Part shown: positions 54,866 through 64,000 of the stretch, piece after piece
How positions within the stretch are numbered: the first letter of the stretch is position 1
How the letters are laid out: every line of letters starts with the position of its first letter
DNA from: Cryptomeria japonica
Lineage: Eukaryota > Streptophyta > Pinopsida > Cupressales > Cupressaceae
Direction of reading: 5' to 3'
NCBI RefSeq assembly: GCF_030272615.1
Contig: NC_081413.1
Location: 18,674,285-18,738,284, forward strand
Length of the DNA: 64,000 nt
Program-made: the position numbers and the translations under genes
The notes under the pieces: model-generated
Told to the model about the DNA's origin: nothing
The model's input: only the letters and a program-made list of their open reading frames with translations
The model's database searches: none

Positions 54866-56588
54866 CAGGTTGGGAAAGTGTTCAAAGTTTTTTGTTTTTT
54901 CGATTAATTGGTTACCCGCCTTCCTTGATTGGTCAGGTTCATCTTATTTTTCACTTTATGGATGACTTTGTATGTGCCTTATATTGGATATGTATCAAGT
55001 CATACATAATGCCATTTATAGGGTGAGGACATGGTTGATCATGATATATTCAAGGGTGGCGACATGTGTGTTTGTATGTCTTTTGATTTCGGTCCTTCAT
55101 AGGCTTGTGGCATGTGTGTGATTTTTTAAATATACGGTACGATATTGGGCTATTTTTATTCATTAAGGATTGGTACTACATCATTGTTTCGCCTTGTGTG
55201 AGTTTTCGGCCATGGCAGATTTGGTATTATGTGATGATCATTGTTTGGTAGTGGCATCCTCTCCTTATTGATTTTCATTTATGATTGTCAGTTTTCAGGG
55301 TTGTTAACTCGTGTGAAATGTTTATGTCATGGAAGTTTGCAATGGATATTTTGCATATCTGTTCTCTTCATTATGGTAAGTTGATGGCAGTTTTAATATT
55401 TTCATGTGTTATCTTGTTTTATTATGAGATAAGCAACATTTTATGTTTTATGCTTCTGTGGTTTTCTGGAGTTTACTTCTTCCTGCAAATGTCATCTTCT
55501 CTGGCTTCTGGGATATACAGAGTGGTTCTAGAAGTTGGGATATCAGAGGATGAGAATGTGGATAATTATGACAAGATAGGTAAGGTCTTTAATTTGTTTT
55601 CTCCTGCGGTGGCTTTTGAATTCCACAAACTACTGGGGTGTCGATGGCTGGAAATTTGCCCTCATATTTCTTATGCTGAGCTTTTGTCTCGATTTTTTAC
55701 AATCAGTTATGATGTTTTACTTGATGTTGATTTGGTCTACCTCTTGGTTTCCACGTTCATTTTTTCGTCAGTATATAATTAGGACTTGGTTTCTTCTGCA
55801 TTGGCTTATTATCGTTTTGATGTGGGGTCCTTTTATTATGGTGGTTTTCTTCCTCGCCATGAGCTCATGGTTAATGGTTGGTTTGGTCAATTATTGTATG
55901 AATTAAGAATGGGATTGATATGTGACACTATGGAAGATACACGGGCTTCTATGGATTTTCTGTTGTATTTGGTTCCTCATCAATATGTGGATAAAGCTTG
56001 GGTCATTTTTGAGGCCTTGCACTCGTTGATCACTTTTGGTTTTTTGTTCTCTACTCCTACTCATTTGGCACTTCCACTAAGGGCTATTCCACCTCCGATT
56101 TCAGTGCATGAGCCCCCGGAGGAGAGCACTAGTTCTTGGTTTTTGTATATCTGACTGTTTTTTGGAGTTGGTGGTATGATTTTTTTGGATGCAGATTCAA
56201 AGGCTTTTTGGCTGCTGTTATGCTGGAGTATTTCTGGCACTATCTTTTCTTCGAGGAGGTTAATTCAGTTTCAATATTGAATTGATAGTTACTACATCAC
56301 TATTATCTCCTTGGTGGTCCTTCATGATATTTTGATGGAATTTTGTTCAACCCTTTATTTGGCAGCATACTGGTTTTTTTGTAAATGTCCTATGGGGCCT
56401 TGTAATGTCAGAGGTAAGGGGGTTGGGTGATCTTACTGGATAGTGACAAATTATGTAAGGGTAGTGTTTATTTTTTATTTTTTAAATGCTACAACTGGAG
56501 GTTTTCTTGCGGATTCTTTCCTGCCGGTATGCCTTTTTTGAACTTGGTGTAAATAAACATATTTATAATTAATATAAATTTAGTGATC
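54866..56588 (+). other. LINE 3' tail region, unrecognised ORFs
   Basis: Two consecutive plus-strand ORFs (55285-55782, 165 residues, and 55786-56154, 122 residues) are in the same frame, separated by one stop, and lack known domains. The second includes the left arm of the 171-bp inverted repeat. An AATAAA-like AAATAAACA lies near 56548, followed by an AT-rich end at about 56575, a plausible LINE 3' terminus. Confidence 0.45.
55878..56048 (+). repeat. Left arm of a 171-bp inverted repeat
   Basis: Begins TTGGTTTGGTCAATTATTG and ends TTGGTTTTTTGTT. Its reverse complement is at 56589-56759, same length, with only scattered substitutions. Confidence 0.9.
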
Positions 56589-56759
56589 AACAAAAAACCA
56601 AAAGTGATCAACGAGTGCAAGGCCTCAAAAATGACCCAAGCTTTATTTGCATACTGATCAGGAACCCGATAAAGCAGAAAATCCATAGAAGCATGTGTAT
56701 CTTCCATAGTGTCACATATCAATCCCATTCTTAATTCATACAATAATTGACCAAACCAA
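56589..56759 (-). repeat. Right arm of the 171-bp inverted repeat
   Basis: On the minus strand it reads the same ELRMGLICDTMED coding text as the left arm. It sits exactly between the LINE tail and the resumption of the Gypsy RT at 56760, so it may be part of the inserted LINE copy (a terminal inversion). Confidence 0.9.
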
Positions 56760-57470
56760 TGTCTTTTGTCTTATAATTTATCTTACACTCAGTTGCTTCC
56801 TTGATTTCTATTTGATGGTATTTACTCTTCAAATTTATCTTTGTGGGATAATTAGGCCCACTTTTATAGTCCATCATGTCATATGTCTAGGAAAATGGAA
56901 AGTACTTTATAATAATCTTATAGATATCTCTAGAAGTAATACATATCTTTCATTCTCCATCTTTCTTTGGTGTGAGCACAATTGGTAGAACACATGGATT
57001 GATAATTTCTCTAATCATCCTTACATCTAGTAACACATGCACCTATCTATTTCTTTCTTTCTTCTCCATAAGTGTTATCCTATACGGTGCCTTGTTTATA
57101 AAACTAGCCCCTAGTATCAAATCCATCCAAAGCCTTATGATCCTTATAGGCGGTAATCCATCATACACATCCATAAATGTTTTTGTCAACTCACCCAAAA
57201 TCTCTTGTAACTTCATTAGAATTATTTTCTTCTTCTTTGTTGTCCTAATCTCTACAAGCTTAGAAATCAAAACATAAAATTCCTCCTCTTTCATGTCCTT
57301 TATTTTTTCCCCCAATCACTAAACAATCTATGGGGTTATTTTCTTCCTTCCCATCCCTATCTTTCATAAGATTCAAAATACGTTCTATCTCATTCTTCTT
57401 TATTTTATAATACCAAGGTTTGCCAAACAAAACATGGCATGCATCAATTAGCATAACATCACACAATATC
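56760..57470 (-). pseudogene. Gypsy protease end and RT N-terminus
   Basis: Minus-strand reading: DEILCDVMLIDACHVLFGKP (about 57425-57480), the linker after protease in chromovirus-type Gypsy elements; EILGELTKTFMDVYDGLPPI and DLILGASFINKAPYRI (about 57070-57215), the usual GLPP.R...H.I.L..GA..P...PYR motif; then IREIINPCVLPIVLTPKKDGE (about 56960-57022) and SKYHQIEIKEATECKINYKTK (about 56765-56825). It is broken by stops and frameshifts and stops at 56760, where the LINE-associated inverted repeat begins. Confidence 0.8.
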
Positions 57471-58588
57471 TCATCCTTATAGCTATTAATTTGAAAATTT
57501 ACTTAACATTTTACATTTATAAATAATTGGTGTCCCTTTTGTAGCGAAGAAACTTTATAGGATTTAGATACTTCATGGGTAAGTGCACAAAGTTGGTGGT
57601 AAAAAAGGGGGGTATGAGTGGACACATTTTTTTTTCTTTCTGAAATCAGGTGAACCTGAACTTGGAGGCAAAATTTGAAAGTCATCCACTCAAGATATAA
57701 AGATAATCAGAGAAAAAATATTGTAGTACTCTAAATATAGTTTCCAAACTACTAAAATTTTTCAAAATTGGATAAGATTAAGGGGGTCAAATCCTTCGCG
57801 CACGAAAAACAAACCCTGATTTTTTCTGAAAAAACATAACATAGTGTCTGACGTGCGCATCAAAAAAGTCATAGTTAGATTTAGTATTTTGAAAAATACT
57901 TTGGAAAAAAGATAGTTAAGAGTGAGCACTAGACGATGTGTATTTTTTTGTAATTTTTTGTTGAGTATTTTTTTTTATGATTTTTCCAATCGAACACATC
58001 CTGAAAATTAGGTACTTGTTCATGCGCGAAGCATAAGTTGTACTAAACAAATTGAAAATAAAATTTTTTTTTTTTTTAATTGTAAAGAATCAAGTGCACT
58101 ACAATAATATATAAATTTTTTAAATTTGGATAAGTATATCAAAAGTTATTAAAAAAATGGTGCACCTATGTCTGTGAGATCTATGAAGACACTGGTAAAA
58201 GAAATTCAATAATAATATGTTATTGTTGTTCAAATTGAAAAAAAATTATATGGTTAGAAAGCTCAGAGGATGGGTGAAAATATGGTGGCAATTTTAGAAA
58301 TACCCACTTGATGAAGTGTAAACCTGATGATGACAAAGTCGATAAACCAAGTTGATAAAATAAAACACGTCAAAAATGAGAGAAATGGAGAGAAATCAAA
58401 CTTCCAAACCGTAGCTTTGTCATCCAAGCCTATTTCCAAGCCTAAACAGTCAAAAGCGCATGCGGGGTACTTATGGTGTAAGATGCACATAATCGCTCTT
58501 TTTACTATAAACAACATGTACGCGCTATTGTATAATATGATATTGTATATATAATATGTGTATATACATATAATATATAATATATATA
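57471..58588. other. Gene-free stretch with AT microsatellite
   Basis: No coding homology. 58525-58588 is an alternating TA-rich run (TATATATACAT type) immediately before the next LTR. A T14 run lies at about 58064-58077. Confidence 0.5.
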
Positions 58589-60548
58589 TGTAGTCACATA
58601 AATCTGTCCACTTAATTAAATGAATATTTAGTATTTATTTGATTATTTAACCATCAATCAATAATTAATTAAATTAATATTTAATTAATTCATCTTAACC
58701 CTCTTCTCCTATTAATTAAATAAATTATTCAATTTATTTGATTTAATTCACTTAACCAAATTCAGACCATTAATTAAATAAATAAATCATATTTGTTTAA
58801 TTAAATCTTCTATCACATTTAAATAAATTAATATTTATTTAAATCCCCCAAAATCCCATCTCTCACATTTAAATAAATTAACATTTATTTAAATCACCTT
58901 TATCCTCCACCCACTTGCATTTTCCTATAAATGCAAGTTGCCCAACTATTTTAAATAGATAAATAATTTATTTAAAATCCTATTTATCCTCGCCCACTTG
59001 AAACCTTTAATGGCTTCCCTTAAAGTCTTCAAACTCAATGGCTTCCTTCTATAGTCTTATTAAGCCTTTAATGGTTTCCCTTAAAGTCTTCAAACTTAAT
59101 GGCTTCCCTTAAAGTCTTCTTAAGACTTTAATGGTTTCCCTTAAAGTCTTCAAACTTAATGGCTTATTTCTAGAGTCTTCTTAAGCCTTTAATGGTTTCC
59201 CTCAAAGTCTTCAAGCATTTAATGTTTTATCTTCCTTTTTCTCATGTAAATAAATTAAGATTTATTTAAATAAAATCCAAAATTCACATTCACATTTAAA
59301 TAAATTAATATGTATTTAAATATCTATCCAAATTTAAATTACACCATTTAATTGAAATAAATGATTTTATTTCAATTGAAAATCCCAAAATTCCTCCCAC
59401 TTGCATATTCTCTTACAAAATCCACTTGCATGCCTAAATCCCTTCTAGATTCTTCTAACTCCTTCTAATTAACCTAATCCATCCCCTAAATATTATTACA
59501 TTCCTAAGCAACTTGGAGTCACTTCTCAAAACCCTCAAATTCTTTGAAAGGCATTTAAGGCTTTAAGTCTTCAAATGGTTAACCTCTAAAGTCTTCCAAA
59601 CCATTAGAGGCTCTTACATAACCATTTATGGTTAACTCACCTTTTACCTTTGGTTAGAGACTTTCCTCTAACTTAACCATCCTTTTGACTCATGGGTCTC
59701 TTCAAAATTTCTTTGACTAAGGTAACCATTTAACCCTTGCACATTCATTTATCCCTTGGATAAAAGGATTATCCATTAACCTAACCCTAACCCAAAACCC
59801 TAGGGTAACCATCATTTCCCCTCAAGCATTTAATGCTCCTTGTCTCTCCTCTCAAGCCTCCTCATGGTGACACTTGTCAACATGGGATTGGGTTGAAAGT
59901 CTCACATGGATTGAATATCTTTCAATCCTAACCCTTGTTAAGATTTCTCAATCTTAACCCTTCATTTCCCCATTTCTTCTATAAATAGAACCCTTCTCCT
60001 CAAGCAAAGAAGGAAGCATTAGAGTATTGTTGTTATACTGGCATTAGCATAGAGCTTTTTCATAGCATCACTATCTACACTTGCATAGCATTTGTTTATC
60101 ACATCCAACCATCTTGAATCTCCATATGGCATCCATGGCTAGGGCTAAAAGTTGAGAGCTACACTCATGTGGAACTGGAGAGGAGAGGAATAAGTGAGGA
60201 GCAACTATGAGCATCTTGATTAGCATTTGGAGGAGTATAGTTTATCTATTCTATATTTGTATGCTTTCTATTTCATGCTTAATATCTCTCTTGATATGCC
60301 TGTTTAGGATAATCTTTTGTTGCTAACACTAACATTTATTTCTTGTGCTCGTGTGTTTGTTTCCATCAAACATATTTTCTAATCTTTTTTGCAGAGCATC
60401 ATTTGGTGAACCCGACGTGAATCGAACATGCAACCTTCTAATATGCCTGTTTAGGATAATCTTTTGTTGCTAACACTAACGTTTGTTTCTTGTGTTCTTG
60501 TGTGTGTTGAAATCAAACAAATTTTCTAATCCTTTTTGCAAAGCATCA
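58589..60548 (+). repeat. 5' LTR of the right-hand Gypsy (left edge inferred)
   Basis: The left edge TGTAGTCACATAAATCTG at 58589 is inferred from the TG start after a TA microsatellite. The right edge is GCATCA before TTTGGTGAACCCGACG at 60402 and again at 60549, because the last 147 bp of LTR plus PBS are duplicated. TATAAATAG at 59980-59988 is a strong TATA box. It contains AT palindromes (58600-58900, 59240-59370) and a minisatellite. Confidence 0.6.
59008..59222. repeat. Minisatellite in the LTR
   Basis: About four diverged units built from AATGGCTTCCCTTAAAGTCT and TCTTAAGCCTTTAATGGTTT, roughly 60 bp per double unit. Confidence 0.85.
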
Positions 60549-60566
60549 TTTGGTGAACCCGACGTG
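60294..60566 (+). repeat. 147-bp tandem duplication of LTR end plus PBS
   Basis: ATATGCCTGTTTAGGATAAT starts at about 60295 and 60442. Each copy ends GCATCATTTGGTGAACCC followed by GACGTGAA (PBS copies 60402-60421 and 60549-60568). Confidence 0.9.
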
Positions 60567-60568
60567 AA

Positions 60569-63557
60569 AGAATATAATTTTTCTTTTAAATCAACTTTCT
60601 TTCTTTTTTTTTGAATAAGCCTTTTTAGTTAGTTGTTTAGAATATTTTTCTTTTATTAAATGGTTTCTTTTTTAGAATAGACTTTTAAATTAGTTGTTTA
60701 AATTTATTTTTTTTAATTAGTCTGTTATAATAGATTTTTTTTTTAAGTTTCTTAAAATAGTTTTTATTTAAAATTATATATTTTTTTATTGTTATTTTTT
60801 TAAGTAGTCTTTAAATTAAGATTTTTCTAAATTAGTCTTTCATTTAGTTCTAATTTAGATTTTAAATTAGTTTTTAATTTATTTTTCGATTAGATTTAAA
60901 TTAGTTTTGTTAATTTAGATCTAATTTGTTTGTTAGTGTGATTTGTGTTAATATGATTAATTTAATTTTGGGTTTACATCTTGTGCAGGACATAAGGAGC
61001 GTCTTTTTAACATATTGTTGCAAGTGTTGAAAGTGTCAAATTTGCAAAAAAAAAAAATTCCTTAACATGTTCTAATTGGAAAAATTGATAATCCTAGGAT
61101 AGTCATTCACATTGTCTTCATTTTGCTATCTTGGTCTAAAAATGAACAATCACATTGCTATCTTGGATTAAAATGAACTATCATTTTTGCAATCTTGGCT
61201 AAAACGAACATTCACATCTTGCAATATGGGCTAAAAAGAACAATCAACTTGTTATTTTTTTTGAGTTTCAAAAGAACAATCACATTTCTATCTTGGATTA
61301 AAATGAACTATCATTTTTGCAATCTTGGCTAAAATGAACATTCACATCTTGCAATATGGGCTAAAAAGAACAATCAACTTGTTATTTTTTTTGAGTTTCA
61401 AAAGAACAATCACATTTCTATCTTGGATTAAAACGAACTATCATTTTTGCAATCTTGGCTAAAACAAACATTCACATCTTGCAATCTTGGCTAAAACGAA
61501 CATTCACATCTTGCAATCTTGGCTAAAACGAACATTCACATTTTGCAATATGGGCTAAAAAGAACGATCAACTTGTTATTTTTCAAGTTTAAAAACACAA
61601 TCATTTTGCAATCTTGGATAAAACGCACACTTCATTTTTCTATCTTGGCTAAAAAGAACACCATGGTTGTTGGAGCAACATCTCCAAATAGAAAATAAAT
61701 CACATTACGATGATGGGTTAAAAAGAACAAGTGTCTTTTGTGTTTGGCACGCTTGTGCAAAATCTATAGAGTGGTCCTACTTCTAACACACACTATCATC
61801 TCCCTTGGCTTTTGTGGTCCTAGGTGCAAGAGAAAAGTGTTAGTAACACTCAAAATTTAATATTTAAAGAGAGGCCTGCCAAGAGACACATCACTCTTGG
61901 GAACAACCTCGTGCAGTAAATCCTTCGAGCTGCTATAGAAATCAGGTGTGAGTGAAAGCTGTAGCCTTAGGTATAGCTGTTCCTACAGTATAACTTGTCG
62001 AAAGGACAAATGGGCCCCACCACAAGTTACAAGGCTCTTAAGTGAGTCACTGTAGAATGAACTTATGTCCAAAGACATCGAAAATTACTAAACACCTTTA
62101 TGTAGTAGCCCATTCATTATATTGATTGAGGATATTTGTGATAAATTCAGTGCAAGAGCATAGAAGGTTTTGCTCCCAAGATACTCACCATACATATTTC
62201 CTTTAGTAGAAACATAGCTTTTTGACAGGTTACTTGTAGCCCGATAAAAGTGGTGACTCCCCCATCATAGGGATCATCTATTTGTTATGCTCACACAAGA
62301 CTTAGTATATCACATCCTTACCTGCCATGGTGGGATTCATAAGGTATGTAATACCAAAGTTGAAGAAATATCAAGATGTGGGCTGAAATTATTGCAGCTA
62401 GCCATTTGACCTTAGGGATAAAGAGTGTTTGAAGTGTTTTCATTTTTGAGTCAAGACCAATGCAAATTGAGCCGACTTTAGGCTTTGGGAAACACCAAAA
62501 AAAAAAAACATTTGAAGGAAAGGGTCATAAAATGTTCAAAAGATTGGGTTGATCTAGACCCATACTTACTTGTGCCTTTTGAGGTAACATTCTTGTGTTT
62601 GTGTGCTTTCTTTGTTTTCTTGTCAAAAAAACATCATAAAACCAGAATCCAAAACAAGTATTCATCCAACACAAACATTTTCAAAAACAAAAGATCAAAA
62701 AACCAAGAGCAACAACAAAAGTATCAAATTATATGACCATTCTTCACATCTTGAGAAAGCAAAATCTTCATCAACACATCAACTTGAAAAAAAGACCATT
62801 GAGCTCAAAGGCTCTTATCAAAAGGAGGAAATTCTTCTATCTTAATAGACAAATATTTGTCTCTCATAGAACGTAAACTTCCTACATCGCATGTGTCTAT
62901 ATCTTCAAAGGAAATCAAATGAATTTGATCAAGAGACATTAAACTGTGGAACTTTTATGCAATATCGATCTTTGAGTTATCACAAGAACAAAGGAGGCAA
63001 AATCAATCCTAACTTTTTTCCCGACATTTGCATCACATATAACATAGCTCGGGAAGAACCACCAACTCCCGAAAGAGAAGAGGAATAATTTGTCCCATAT
63101 GTGACACAAAGCTTTTATTGAAGTTCACATTTCATCCATTATCATATCCATATCTCATCAAATCCACTTCCAACTCTCAAAACAACAAGAGGTTTTTGTC
63201 CTAAGTTTTATTTTCAAAATTGCTTGAATCAAACACAACACATCACTTTTTAGAGTGTCTCTACATCTAGGATAAACTCATCCTAAGAGGCATTTCTACG
63301 CAGGTTAAAACTAGTCTATGAGTGAATCCTCTCATTAATAGGTAGTTGAGTTTGTAACACATCTCAGATCTCTCTAAACCTTATCACATCAAACTTTGTC
63401 AATCAAACACAACAAGCAATTCAAGAAAGAATTTTGCTACCATCTACCTTTAGTGCTAGAGATTCATATGCAAAATGCTTCACCAAACATCAATCTTTCA
63501 TTTCATAACCAACTCATCATCATTTTCATCAAACTTCAACAAAAACTTGTAAACAAA
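60569..63557 (+). other. Leader of the right-hand Gypsy
   Basis: No protein supported. It is T-rich at first (60580-60960), then holds the tandem repeats of 61090-61670, then unremarkable sequence up to the gag ATG. A leader of about 3 kb is long but compares with the 2.5-kb leader of the minus-strand Gypsy. Confidence 0.65.
61090..61670 (+). repeat. Tandem repeats in the Gypsy leader
   Basis: A 130-bp unit (CTTGCAATATGGGCTAAAAA to GAACATTCACAT) is repeated at 61217 and 61347, followed by 30-36 bp subunits (GCAATCTTGGCTAAAACGAA) at about 61456-61560. All contain CTTGG.TAAAA.GAAC. Confidence 0.9.
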
Positions 63558-64000
63558 ATGGCTCATACTAGATCAAGATCTAGACAACAAGAAATTGAAG
63601 AGGAAGAGGAAGAAAATATCAATGAGTTACAAGAAGCCCTTGGAGGAAATGTAAATGATGAAAATCTAGGCACTCCTACTCCTGTGGCAATAGAAAGGGC
63701 ACAACACAACCCTCTCTTTAATAGACTTTTTGATGAGATACTAAAGAGTAATGCTGATGCTCACTTTTTAAGACTTGGTCAAGAAGGAGCTAAACTACCC
63801 TCTAACTTTGATGCTGCACAACTAAGACAAGCATCAGAATGCCAAAGTCATAATAAGGATGAAAGAGGTCGAGAACACATTAGATACAACCTTCATCAAG
63901 GTAATCCCTCACCTCCTCCTCCTCCAAATGAAATAGAAATGTTGCGGCAACAAGTTGAAAATCTCATCCAACAACTTCATAGTGGTGTGAAAACTAATCA
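63558..64000 (+). CDS. Gypsy gag N-terminus, partial
   Basis: ATG 63558 opens MAHTRSRSRQQEIEEEEEEN and stays open to the window edge (147 codons). PLFNRLFDEILKSNADAHFL followed by GAKLPSNFD parallels FNRLVEEIMRRDRQYFLQV and TKIPHDFD in the minus-strand Gypsy gag, so both belong to related lineages. A Pro-rich run and an acidic coiled-coil (EIEMLRQQVENLIQQL) follow. The gag core domain and the rest are beyond the window. Confidence 0.8.
   Translation, partial: MAHTRSRSRQQEIEEEEEENINELQEALGGNVNDENLGTPTPVAIERAQHNPLFNRLFDEILKSNADAHFLRLGQEGAKLPSNFDAAQLRQASECQSHNKDERGREHIRYNLHQGNPSPPPPPNEIEMLRQQVENLIQQLHSGVKTN

Larger units (their letters stand above)
58589..64000 (+). mobile_element. Ty3/Gypsy element, 5' half (continues beyond window)
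   Basis: LTR, duplicated PBS, 3-kb repeat-containing leader and gag start, all plus strand. The gag N-terminus resembles the minus-strand Gypsy gag; the PBS equals that of the nested gag-only Gypsy. Confidence 0.75.

Noticed and set aside
55285-56154. Host gene encoded by two adjacent same-frame ORFs
   Set aside because: No domain, lies in the LINE tail, and part of it is duplicated in inverted form at 56589-56759.
57926-58105. CACTA-type DNA transposon ends (CACTAGAC, CACTACAA)
   Set aside because: Single short matches without inverted partners or a 3-bp TSD.
61090-61670. CRISPR-like array
   Set aside because: Tandem units without unique spacers, located in a Gypsy leader.
62485-63088. 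Small plus-strand ORFs before the Gypsy gag
   Set aside because: Lys/Asn/Thr-rich, overlapping, unrelated to any known extra Gypsy ORF; best read as leader.

Overview
This window looks like nuclear DNA from a large, repeat-packed seed-plant genome, most likely a gymnosperm. That lineage guess is an inference from the density of old, nested, AT-rich LTR retrotransposons, their gag styles and the lack of any intact host gene in 64 kb. Almost everything recognisable is retroelement-derived. The only possible host-gene traces are a decayed PPR (pentatricopeptide repeat) pseudogene and a plant mobile domain (PMD) pseudogene carried inside a Ty3/Gypsy element.

Layout. (1) 1-6374: 3' part of a two-ORF LTR element (copy 1): coiled-coil/CCHC ORF1, an internal TATA-like leader, a long ORF2 of unknown function, duplicated polypurine tracts (PPTs) and a 3' LTR. 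No pol is present. (2) 6375-8757: Copia deletion derivative (protease plus an acidic ORF) ending in an LTR. (3) 8758-12729 and 19890-20734: one Sirevirus-like Copia gag-pol pseudogene. It is split at the RT motif FEMS/LLGEL by a 7,160-bp insertion flanked by ATGTC. The insertion holds the PPR pseudogene, itself split by a minus-strand internally deleted Copia (about 14767-17894), and a minus-strand LTR (19353-19889). (4) 20901-37096: a nested stack. An LTR (21485-21795 / 36685-37096) was hit by two-ORF copy 2 (21796-36679, TSD GATTT). The 5' LTR of copy 2 was then hit by a gag-only Gypsy element (22062-30294, TSD TTTAT). (5) 37097-40909: no gene seen. (6) 40910-52555: a complete minus-strand Gypsy (TSD GGTAT) with gag and protease but no RT core, keeping the integrase C-terminal tail, and carrying an antisense, intron-containing PMD pseudogene. 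(7) 52580-57470: a minus-strand Gypsy pol fragment split inside RT by a plus-strand LINE tail and a 171-bp inverted repeat. (8) 58589-64000: the 5' half of another Gypsy (LTR with AT palindromes, tandemly duplicated LTR end plus primer binding site (PBS), 3-kb leader with tandem repeats, start of gag).

How parts relate. None of the elements shows an intact RT-RH-IN set, so the mobile copies here would have depended on proteins supplied in trans. The two-ORF copies share the 3' non-coding architecture (repeated TGCCAAAGGGGGAG blocks before TGTTG) with the Sirevirus-like Copia, which makes that kind of element the natural candidate helper. The most interesting unexplained object is ORF2 of the two-ORF family. 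It is present in two strongly diverged copies, has alignable N-terminal motifs and a coiled-coil C-terminus, and is preceded in both by the same promoter-like leader. I do not recognise a known domain in it.
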